DNA of 5,106 nt, from positions 1-5,106 of the forward strand of contig SKNG01000272.1 in the NCBI GenBank assembly GCA_007120685.1. The letters are read 5' to 3'. A program made the translations under genes and the position numbers. The stretch is from Paracoccaceae bacterium (GTDB lineage: Bacteria; Pseudomonadota; Alphaproteobacteria; Rhodobacterales; Rhodobacteraceae). The notes under the pieces are model-generated. The model was not told the origin of the DNA. It did not search any database and was given only the letters and a program-made list of their open reading frames with translations. Positions 1-5,106 of the stretch are shown here, one piece after another; the first letter of the stretch is position 1, and every line of letters starts with the position of its first letter.

Positions 1-161
1 AGGCCGGGGTCTGTTCGACCTGCCGCGCCAAGGTGCTGGAGGGCGAGACCGAGATGCTGGTGAACCACGCGCTGGAGGATTACGAGGTGCGGCAGGGCTA
101 TGTGCTGACCTGCCAGTGCTACCCGCTCAGCGACAAGGTGGTGGTCAGCTACGATCAGTAA
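1..161 (+). CDS. paaE: PaaE, phenylacetyl-CoA epoxidase reductase subunit (3' end only)
   Basis: This is the C-terminal 52 residues of the reductase that passes electrons from NAD(P)H through FAD and a plant-type [2Fe-2S] cluster to the di-iron oxygenase PaaA in the cytoplasmic PaaABC(D)E complex, which epoxidises the ring of phenylacetyl-CoA. The open frame starts at base 3 and ends with TAA at 159-161. Visible are the second and third cluster cysteines in a VCSTC motif (bases 12-23) and the fourth in LTCQCYPL (codon 111-113). The first cysteine, expected four residues before the second, lies just off the left edge. The segment NHALEDYEV followed by QGYVLTCQCYPL is characteristic of PaaE and separates it from generic ferredoxin reductases. 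The FAD and NAD(P) domains are outside the window. The next gene follows after 30 bases on the same strand, which implies a shared transcript. Confidence 0.92.
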   Translation, partial: AGVCSTCRAKVLEGETEMLVNHALEDYEVRQGYVLTCQCYPLSDKVVVSYDQ

Positions 162-175
162 CCGCGCGGGTGTTC

Positions 176-185
176 AAGGGGGGAG
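176..185 (+). promoter_or_regulatory. Shine-Dalgarno sequence of the PaaA-like gene
   Basis: The purine run AAGGGGGGAG ends six bases before the ATG at 192. This spacing favours the start at 192 over the in-frame ATG at 201, which would sit 15 bases away. Confidence 0.75.
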
Positions 186-191
186 CGGGCC

Positions 192-944
192 ATGAGCGAC
201 ATGACGATCGAGGACTATCTGGCGCATGGGGGAAAGCTGACCTCGCCCGGCAATGTGCCCGCGCGCTATCGGGGCGAGTTGATGCGGCTGATGGCCAGTT
301 TCGTGGACAGCGAACTGGCGGCCTCGGCCGGCTTTGCCGAGGTGATCAATGATGCGCCGGGGATCAAGAGCCGGATTTCGGCGGCGCGGATCGTGCTGGA
401 AAAGGCCGATCATGCCGAGCGGGTGTTGAAGATCATGGCCGAATTCGGCGCCGATACCGCGCGATACGAAGGCGTGCATCCCTGGGCGGCGCGGCTGGAC
501 CGGGGGGCCGATATCGGCGCCTCGCGCCGGGGCGGCGACATGCGGTTGTCGGTGTTCCACTACCCGCTGCAGGGCTGGGTGGATTCGGTGGTGATGAACG
601 TGCTGCAGGGCGCGGCGGCGGTGATCCAGCTGGGCGAGTTCGGCCGGGTGTCCTACCAGCCGCTGGCCGAGGTGTTCCGCGCCATCACCCCGCGTGAGGC
701 GCGGCATGCCGAACTGGGCCGCGAGGGGCTGGGCAAGATCGCCGCGACCGAAGAGGGGCGCGCGGCGGCGCGGGATTCCGTCGCCTATTGGCGGCCACGG
801 GTGGCGGCGGGGTTCGGCACGCTGGGCTCGGCCCGGTTCGAACGGCTGAAGCGTTTCGGGCTGCGGCAGCGGCCGAACGAGGCGCTGCTGGCCGATTGGG
901 ACGGGCAGATCGATGCCATGCTGGCCGATCTGGGCCTGAACTGA
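192..944 (+). CDS. PaaA/PaaC-family ferritin-like protein with a degenerate di-iron site
   Basis: A 250-residue, probably soluble protein of the phenylacetic acid catabolic family (PaaA/PaaC fold, ferritin-like). It resembles PaaA more than PaaC. The stretch from VPARYRGEL (22-30) through SEL (40-42) to the helix ending near G86 lines up without gaps with residues about 23-87 of E. coli PaaA, and QGAA (139-142), SYQP (154-157) and EARH (169-172) match the second half. Against the PaaA ligands E42, E72, H75, D126, E155 and H158 (alignment by eye to a remembered E. coli sequence), this protein has E41, K71, H74, Q139, E169 and H172, so two ligands are lost. It also lacks roughly the last 70 residues of PaaA (309 aa in E. 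coli). It therefore looks like a non-catalytic paralogue that could act as a scaffold, partner or assembly factor of the epoxidase; this role is inferred. An extra family member beyond PaaA and PaaC is unusual compared with the E. coli operon. The ATG at 192 is chosen for its Shine-Dalgarno sequence. Both neighbours are paa genes on the same strand. Confidence 0.85.
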   Translation: MSDMTIEDYLAHGGKLTSPGNVPARYRGELMRLMASFVDSELAASAGFAEVINDAPGIKSRISAARIVLEKADHAERVLKIMAEFGADTARYEGVHPWAARLDRGADIGASRRGGDMRLSVFHYPLQGWVDSVVMNVLQGAAAVIQLGEFGRVSYQPLAEVFRAITPREARHAELGREGLGKIAATEEGRAAARDSVAYWRPRVAAGFGTLGSARFERLKRFGLRQRPNEALLADWDGQIDAMLADLGLN

Positions 945-971
945 ACGTCAGACAAACGACGTCTGACATTC
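943..971 (+). promoter_or_regulatory. Inverted repeat in the gap before paaZ (possible RNA stem or operator)
   Basis: GTCAGAC (947-953) and GTCTGAC (961-967) form a perfect 7-bp inverted repeat with a 7-base loop. Past one C-A mismatch the stem continues for three pairs (GAA 943-945 with TTC 969-971). The same bases also form a near direct repeat, ACGTCAGAC (945-953) and ACGTCTGAC (959-967), with one difference and a 14-base period. The element starts at the stop codon of the PaaA-like gene and ends about a dozen bases before the paaZ Shine-Dalgarno sequence. It could be an mRNA stem that sets relative expression of the two genes, or a protein-binding site. Neither is proven. Confidence 0.4.
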
Positions 972-982
972 GAATTCCGGAC

Positions 983-992
983 AAAAGGGGAG
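983..992 (+). promoter_or_regulatory. Shine-Dalgarno sequence of paaZ
   Basis: AAAAGGGGAG ends six bases before the ATG at 999 but only three before the in-frame GTG at 996. The normal spacing selects ATG 999 as the main start. Confidence 0.75.
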
Positions 993-998
993 CGAGTG

Positions 999-3053
999 AT
1001 GAACGCGCAAACGCCTCGCCGGCTGAAAAGCTATATCTGCGGTGAATGGAAAGAGGGGACGCGCGAGGGCGCGTTGTTGCGCGATGCGGGCACCGGGGCG
1101 CCAGTGGCGCTGGTCGATGCCTCGGGCCTGGACATGGCCGGGGCGCTGGATTTCGGGCGCGGCGCCGGGGCGGCGCTACGGGCGCTGTCCTTCCATGAAC
1201 GGGCGCTGATGCTGAAGGCGCTGGGTCAGGCGCTGATGGAGATGAAGGACGAATTCCACGCCCTGTCGCTGGTCACCGGCGCCACGCCAAGGGATGGCTG
1301 GGTGGATATCGAGGGCGGCATCGGTACCATGCTGACCTATGCCTCCAAGGCCCGGCGGGAGTTGCCGAACACCCGTGTGCTGACCGAGGGCGAGGTCGAG
1401 CCCCTGTCGCGCGATGGTACTTTTTCCGCACAGCACATCCTGACACCGCTGCAAGGCGTTGCCATTCACATCAACGCTTTCAATTTTCCGATTTGGGGAA
1501 TGCTGGAGAAGCTGGCACCGACGATCATCGGCGGCATGCCCGCGATCATCAAGCCGGCCAGCCAGACCGCCTATCTGACCGAATTGATGGTGCAGCGGAT
1601 CATCGAGACCGGCATCCTGCCGGAGGGGGCGTTGCAACTGATCTGTGGCTCGGTCGGTGACCTGTTGGACCATGTAACGGGGCAGGATGTGGTCACCTTC
1701 ACCGGCTCGGCCGCAACGGGGCAGAAGCTGCGCGCCCATCCCGCGATCATCGGCAATTCGGTGCGTTTCACCATGGAGGCCGACAGTCTGAACGCCTGCG
1801 TTCTGGGCCCGGATGCAGCACCCGGCACGCCGGAGTTCGAGCTGTTCGTCAAGGAAGTGACGCGCGAGATGACGGTGAAGGCGGGGCAGAAATGCACCGC
1901 AATCCGCCGGGCCTTCGTGCCCCGCGCCCATGTCCAGGCCGCCCGTGAGGCGTTGGCGGCGGCGCTGGCCAAGGTCACCGTCGGCCTGCCGGGCGATGAG
2001 GGCACGCGGATGGGGGCGCTGGCGAGCCTCGATCAGCGCGAGGAGGTGCGCGCGCGCATCCGTGACCTGCAGGCGGATGCCGAGATCGTCGCGGGGGATC
2101 CGGACCATGTTTCGGTTGCTTCTGGTGATGCAGCGGCTGGTGCCTTCCTGAACCCCGTGCTGCTCTATTGCGACCGGCCCGGCGCGGCCGGCGCGGTGCA
2201 TGATGTGGAAGCCTTCGGCCCGGTCAGCACGCTGATGCCCTATGATGCTATCGAGGAAGCGGTGGCGCTGACGCATCGCGGCAAGGGCTCGCTGGCGGCC
2301 TCGGTCTTCACCGATGACCCGAAAGTGGCCGAGGAAATGGTGATCGGCATGGCGCCTTTCCACGGGCGGGTCCTGATCGGCAACCGGGCCAGTGCGAAAT
2401 CCTCCACCGGCCATGGCACGCCGCTGGCGCCGCTGGTGCATGGCGGGCCGGGGCGTGCGGGCGGGGGCGAGGAGATGGGCGGCATTCGGGGTGTGAAGCA
2501 TTTCATGCAGCGCACGGCCGTGCAGGGCGCGCCGCGCCTGCTGTCGGCCGTCACCGGGCGCTGGATCGACGGCGCCGACACGCGCGCCGATATCCACCCG
2601 TTCCGCAAGTCGCTGGCCGAGTTGCGTGTGGGCGATCAGTTGGTGACCGAGGCCCGCACCGTGACGCTGGAGGATATCGAGCATTTCGCCCGTTTCACCG
2701 GCGACACCTTCTATGCGCATATGGATGAAGAGGCCGCCCGTGCGAATCCATTCTTCGACGGGCGCGTGGCGCATGGCTATCTGATCGTGTCCTTCGCGGC
2801 GGGGCTGTTCGTGCAGCCGGATCCGGGGCCGGTGCTGGCAAACTATGGCGTGGACAACCTGCGCTTCCTGACCCCGGTGAACCCGGGTGACACGCTGCAG
2901 GTGCGGCTGACGTGCAAGGAGATCAACCCGCGTTCCGGCGCCGAGCATGGCGAGGTGCGCTGGGATTGCCGGGTGAGCAACCAGAACGGTGCGGTGGTGG
3001 CACAATACGATGTGCTGACCATGGTGGCGAAGACCTGGCCGCCGGCGGCGTGA
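999..3053 (+). CDS. paaZ: PaaZ, bifunctional oxepin-CoA hydrolase / 3-oxo-5,6-dehydrosuberyl-CoA semialdehyde dehydrogenase
   Basis: Cytoplasmic fusion enzyme of the aerobic phenylacetyl-CoA pathway. Its C-terminal hydratase domain hydrolytically opens oxepin-CoA, and its N-terminal aldehyde dehydrogenase domain oxidises the resulting semialdehyde with NADP+ to 3-oxo-5,6-dehydrosuberyl-CoA, which then enters beta-oxidation-like steps. The protein has 684 residues (E. coli PaaZ 681). The dehydrogenase spans about 1-505, with INAFNFP (158-164; N162 the likely oxyanion-hole Asn), the cofactor-loop motif GSAATG (236-241), general base E260 in MEADS and nucleophile C299 in GQKCTA; these correspond to E256 and C295 of E. 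coli. A linker leads to a MaoC-type (R)-specific hydratase domain at about 535-680, whose catalytic pair D569 and H574 in GDTFYAH corresponds to D561 and H566. Both active sites are therefore intact. Start ATG 999 is chosen by Shine-Dalgarno spacing; GTG 996, immediately before it, would add one residue. It is the last gene of the + strand operon, followed by a strong stem-loop structure. Confidence 0.96.
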   Translation: MNAQTPRRLKSYICGEWKEGTREGALLRDAGTGAPVALVDASGLDMAGALDFGRGAGAALRALSFHERALMLKALGQALMEMKDEFHALSLVTGATPRDGWVDIEGGIGTMLTYASKARRELPNTRVLTEGEVEPLSRDGTFSAQHILTPLQGVAIHINAFNFPIWGMLEKLAPTIIGGMPAIIKPASQTAYLTELMVQRIIETGILPEGALQLICGSVGDLLDHVTGQDVVTFTGSAATGQKLRAHPAIIGNSVRFTMEADSLNACVLGPDAAPGTPEFELFVKEVTREMTVKAGQKCTAIRRAFVPRAHVQAAREALAAALAKVTVGLPGDEGTRMGALASLDQREEVRARIRDLQADAEIVAGDPDHVSVASGDAAAGAFLNPVLLYCDRPGAAGAVHDVEAFGPVSTLMPYDAIEEAVALTHRGKGSLAASVFTDDPKVAEEMVIGMAPFHGRVLIGNRASAKSSTGHGTPLAPLVHGGPGRAGGGEEMGGIRGVKHFMQRTAVQGAPRLLSAVTGRWIDGADTRADIHPFRKSLAELRVGDQLVTEARTVTLEDIEHFARFTGDTFYAHMDEEAARANPFFDGRVAHGYLIVSFAAGLFVQPDPGPVLANYGVDNLRFLTPVNPGDTLQVRLTCKEINPRSGAEHGEVRWDCRVSNQNGAVVAQYDVLTMVAKTWPPAA

Positions 3054-3128
3054 CCGGGCGCCGGGAAGAACGCGCTTGAAGAAAGCGCGTTGAAAGGGCC
3101 TTGGGAAGGCCCTTGGTCCCGGCCCCGG
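3054..3128. repeat. Outer inverted repeat closing a predicted three-way junction between convergent genes
   Basis: CCGGG (3054-3058) plus GCCGGGA (3060-3066) pair with TCCCGGCCCCGG (3117-3128), giving 12 base pairs with C3059 as the only bulge. The stem begins at the base after the paaZ stop codon and ends four bases before the stop codon of the opposing transporter gene. It encloses two perfect hairpins. The pairing is checked base by base. That it folds this way in the cell is inferred. Confidence 0.6.
3069..3114. terminator. Tandem perfect hairpins, likely bidirectional terminator
   Basis: The first hairpin has a 9-bp perfect stem, AACGCGCTT (3069-3077) with AAGCGCGTT (3083-3091), and a 5-base loop. 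The second has AAGGGCCTT (3094-3102) with AAGGCCCTT (3106-3114) around a GGG loop. They lie between two converging stop codons, so they can serve both the paa operon and the transporter operon. Neither strand has a proper U-tract after the stems, so this is not a textbook intrinsic terminator. It may stop polymerase by stem strength, work with Rho, or protect the mRNA 3' ends. Confidence 0.65.
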
Positions 3129-3132
3129 CGGT

Positions 3133-4911
3133 TCAGAGCGGGAAGAAGACCGGGATCACCAGCGCCGCCGTCAGCGCCACCAGAATGTTCAGCGGGATGC
3201 CGACGCGCATGAAATCGGTGAAGCGGTAGCCGCCGGGCCCGTAGACCAGCGTGTTGGTCTGGTAGCCGATGGGGGTGGAGAAACTGGCCGAGGCCGCCAT
3301 CATCACCGCCACCACCAGCGGGCGCGGATCGACCCCCAGCCCCTGTGCCAGCCCGATGGCGATGGGAGTCACCACCACCGCCACGGCATTGTTGGTCACC
3401 AGTTCGGTCAGCACCCAGGTCATCCCGTAAACCGCCAGGATCAGCAGCGGCGGCGGCAGCCCGGCCAGCATCGGCGCCAGCCCGCCGACGATCCGTTCCA
3501 CCGCGCCCGAGGCCTCCAGTCCCGCGCCGACCACCAGCATGCCGAAGATCAGCGCCAGCAATCGGCCGTCGATGAAGGAAAATGCCTCGTCCGCGTCGAT
3601 GCAGCGGGTGACCAGCACGAAGACCACGCCAAAGAGCGCCAGCACATGAATCGGCGCTATCCCCAGCGCCGACAGCCCCACCACCACCGCCAACGTGCCG
3701 ATGACCAGTGGCGCATGGCTGCGGCGGTAGGCGCGCTCGGACGGCTGGGTGACGGCGACCATGTCCATGTCGGCGGCCAGGCGCTGGATATCCTCTGCCG
3801 CGCCTTCCAAGAGCAGCGTGTCGCCGACCTGCACCACCAGATCGTCCAGTTGCCGGCCGATGTTCTGATTGCGCCGGTGCACGGCCAGCGGATAGACGCC
3901 ATAGCGCCGCCGCAGCCGCATCTGGCCCAGCGAGCGGCCCACCATCCGGCAGCCCGGGGTGATAAGCACCTCCACCGTCTGGGTGCGCACCGTTGACAGC
4001 TGATCGACCAGCCGCACCGCGGGGTTGGCCTGCAGGCCCAGAACCTCTGCCATCTGGGTGCGCAGGACCACGCGGTCGCCGGCCTCCAGCACCACGGCGG
4101 ACATGTCGCGCCTGAGCGAGGCATCACCGCGAAGCACGTCGATCACCCGGGCGCCGCCGCGTTTGAACAACTCCACCTCGGACAGCGGACGGCCGATCAG
4201 GCTGGAGCCCTCGGGCAGGGCGACTTCGGTGAAGAACTTCATCGGCGTGCGGTCGCTGGTCAGGGCGCTCATGGAGGTGCGATCCGGCAGCAGGAACCGG
4301 CCGAACACCGCCAGATAGGCCACGCCCACCAGCGCGATGATCAGGCCGACGCCGGAGATCTCGAAAATACCGAAGGGCTCCAGCCCCGCGCGCTGGCCCA
4401 CGCCGTCGACCAACAGGTTGGTGGAGGTGCCGACCAGCGTGATCGTGCCCCCAAAGATGGCAAAATAGCTGAGCGGTATCAGCAGTTTGGATGGCTGCAC
4501 CCCCAGCGCGCGGGCAAGCTGGATGAAGACGGGGATCATCACCACCACGATCGGCGTGTTGTTGACGAAGGCCGACAGGCCCAGCGCCGTCAGCGTGAGG
4601 CCCGCCAGCGTCAGGACCGGGCGTTTGGTAACGTTTCGCGCTGCCGCGTTGGAGATCGCCGCCAGCGCCCCGGTGCGCACCAAACCGCCGACGATGATGA
4701 AGAGCGCCGCAATCGTCCAGGGCGCCGGGTTGGCAAAGACGCTCATTGCCTGCGCCTGCGGCAGGATGCCCATGCCCAGCATCAGCGCCGCGCCGGTCAG
4801 GGCGGTGACCTCGACCGGGAAAACCTCACGCACGAAAAGGACGAACATGCCCACCACGATGGCCATGGCCGCGAAGGCTTGCGCGTCAGGGGGCAGGTCA
4901 AGGCCGAGCAT
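3133..4911 (-). CDS. SLC13/DASS-type anion permease with two TrkA-C domains
   Basis: A 592-residue inner-membrane transporter of the SLC13 (divalent anion:Na+ symporter) type. Known members carry dicarboxylates, sulfate or other anions; the substrate cannot be read from this sequence. Two hydrophobic halves (about 11-208 and 400-592) flank a soluble insert. Each half carries the paired family signatures: VNNTP (116-120) and GTSTN (161-165) in the first, VTNNAV (505-510) and GYQTN (549-553) in the second. These are the re-entrant hairpin and adjacent helix segments expected to form the anion and sodium sites. The insert holds two TrkA-C (RCK-C) like domains at about 227-296 and 308-388, each with the typical pattern ending in GDRVVLR or GDTLLLEG; such domains are thought to bind ligands and gate transport. 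ATG 4911 is preferred because GGAAG lies six bases upstream and the sequence then begins like known relatives. An upstream in-frame start at 4983 would add 24 non-conserved residues and overlap eamA by 86 bases. The chosen start overlaps eamA by 14 bases, implying translational coupling. Confidence 0.9.
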   Translation of the reverse strand: MLGLDLPPDAQAFAAMAIVVGMFVLFVREVFPVEVTALTGAALMLGMGILPQAQAMSVFANPAPWTIAALFIIVGGLVRTGALAAISNAAARNVTKRPVLTLAGLTLTALGLSAFVNNTPIVVVMIPVFIQLARALGVQPSKLLIPLSYFAIFGGTITLVGTSTNLLVDGVGQRAGLEPFGIFEISGVGLIIALVGVAYLAVFGRFLLPDRTSMSALTSDRTPMKFFTEVALPEGSSLIGRPLSEVELFKRGGARVIDVLRGDASLRRDMSAVVLEAGDRVVLRTQMAEVLGLQANPAVRLVDQLSTVRTQTVEVLITPGCRMVGRSLGQMRLRRRYGVYPLAVHRRNQNIGRQLDDLVVQVGDTLLLEGAAEDIQRLAADMDMVAVTQPSERAYRRSHAPLVIGTLAVVVGLSALGIAPIHVLALFGVVFVLVTRCIDADEAFSFIDGRLLALIFGMLVVGAGLEASGAVERIVGGLAPMLAGLPPPLLILAVYGMTWVLTELVTNNAVAVVVTPIAIGLAQGLGVDPRPLVVAVMMAASASFSTPIGYQTNTLVYGPGGYRFTDFMRVGIPLNILVALTAALVIPVFFPL

Positions 4912-5106
4912 GGCGGGCTTCCGATTGCGTCTTGGGCAGGGGCAGAAGCTGCGGGCGGGGCTGGACCATGAAGAGCCCGGCAAAGAGCAGCGCCAGCGCC
5001 AGCCAGACCACGGGCGGGTAGCGTTCGCCCAGCAGCAGCATGGCCCAGATCACGCCGGCGCCGGTGACCAGATAGGCCACCTGCGCGCCGAAGACCGCCC
5101 CGCAGC
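4898..5106 (-). CDS. EamA/DMT-superfamily transporter (C-terminal end only)
   Basis: The last 68 residues of an inner-membrane transporter of the drug/metabolite superfamily, whose members usually have ten helices in two EamA repeats and export amino acids or other metabolites. The reading frame stays open to the right edge, so the gene continues outside the window; an internal GTG at 5080 is not a start. The visible part shows the final two helices: a hydrophobic segment leading into WAMLLLGERYPPVVW, where the LGE motif between the last two helices is a hallmark of the family, then a helix ending in AGLFMVQPR and a polar cytoplasmic tail of about 23 residues. The stop codon (4898-4900) lies inside the beginning of the SLC13-type gene, so the two are one operon. 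Substrate unknown. Confidence 0.82.
   Translation of the reverse strand, partial: CGAVFGAQVAYLVTGAGVIWAMLLLGERYPPVVWLALALLFAGLFMVQPRPQLLPLPKTQSEARHARP
4918..4922 (-). promoter_or_regulatory. Shine-Dalgarno sequence of the SLC13-type gene, inside the eamA-like gene
   Basis: On the minus strand GGAAG lies six bases before ATG 4911, within the last codons of the EamA gene. It is weaker than the paa sites, which fits ribosome re-initiation after the upstream stop codon. It decides the start at 4911. Confidence 0.5.

Noticed and set aside
943..971. Intergenic inverted repeat as a transcription terminator between the PaaA-like gene and paaZ
   Set aside because: The stem is short, has no U-tract and lies inside a same-strand operon with functionally linked genes on both sides.
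996..998. GTG immediately before ATG as the paaZ start
   Set aside because: The ribosome site would be only three bases away. Initiation there is possible, but it changes the protein by a single residue.
788..1045. Open frame crossing from the PaaA-like gene into paaZ
   Set aside because: It has low-complexity Ala/Gly/Arg composition and overlaps two well-supported genes in another frame. It exists because GC-rich DNA has few stop codons.
1176..3005. A 609-codon open frame antisense to paaZ
   Set aside because: It is a shadow of a GC-rich gene: the translation is rich in Arg, His and Gln with no recognisable domain, while the + strand encodes a complete PaaZ with all catalytic residues.
3657..4127. 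Minus-strand open frame in another phase of the SLC13-type gene
   Set aside because: It is a Trp/Arg/Cys-rich out-of-frame translation of the TrkA-C region, with no sign of a frameshift in the main gene.
3133..4983. Longer version of the SLC13-type gene starting at 4983
   Set aside because: The 24 extra residues are Pro/Ser/Arg-rich with no family similarity, the overlap with the EamA gene would be 86 bases, and ATG 4911 has a usable ribosome site.

Overview
The window is GC-rich and gene-dense, with codon use strongly biased to G or C at third positions. The gene content (a phenylacetyl-CoA degradation cluster with an extra PaaA-like gene between paaE and paaZ) suggests an alphaproteobacterium, most likely of the Rhodobacterales (Rhodobacter/Paracoccus/roseobacter type). 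That assignment is an inference from gene order and composition, because the window has no taxonomic marker.

Bases 1-3053 (+ strand) are the downstream end of a paa operon. They hold the 3' end of paaE (ferredoxin-type reductase of the phenylacetyl-CoA 1,2-epoxidase), a 250-residue PaaA/PaaC-family ferritin-like protein, and a complete paaZ. PaaZ is a fusion of an aldehyde dehydrogenase and a MaoC-type hydratase that opens the oxepin-CoA ring and oxidises the resulting semialdehyde. The gaps are 30 and 54 bases, and each gene has a strong Shine-Dalgarno sequence, so the three are probably co-transcribed. PaaE feeds electrons to the epoxidase. PaaZ acts two steps later, after the PaaG isomerase, which is not in the window. 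The middle protein is the main open question: by eye, two of the six di-iron ligand positions of PaaA are replaced (Glu to Lys and Asp to Gln), which suggests a non-catalytic paralogue.

Bases 3054-3132 separate convergent operons and are filled almost completely by one nested structure. A 12-bp outer stem with a single bulge encloses two perfect 9-bp hairpins, making a predicted three-way junction that probably ends transcription from both sides.

Bases 3133-5106 (- strand) hold a second operon read toward paaZ: the 3' end of an EamA-type (drug/metabolite superfamily) transporter, overlapped by 14 bases by a complete SLC13/DASS-type anion transporter with two cytoplasmic TrkA-C-like domains. 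Nothing in the sequence ties these transporters to phenylacetate directly. They may simply be neighbours.

No RNA genes, mobile elements, CRISPR arrays or integration sites were seen, and no stretch longer than 79 bases lacks a gene.
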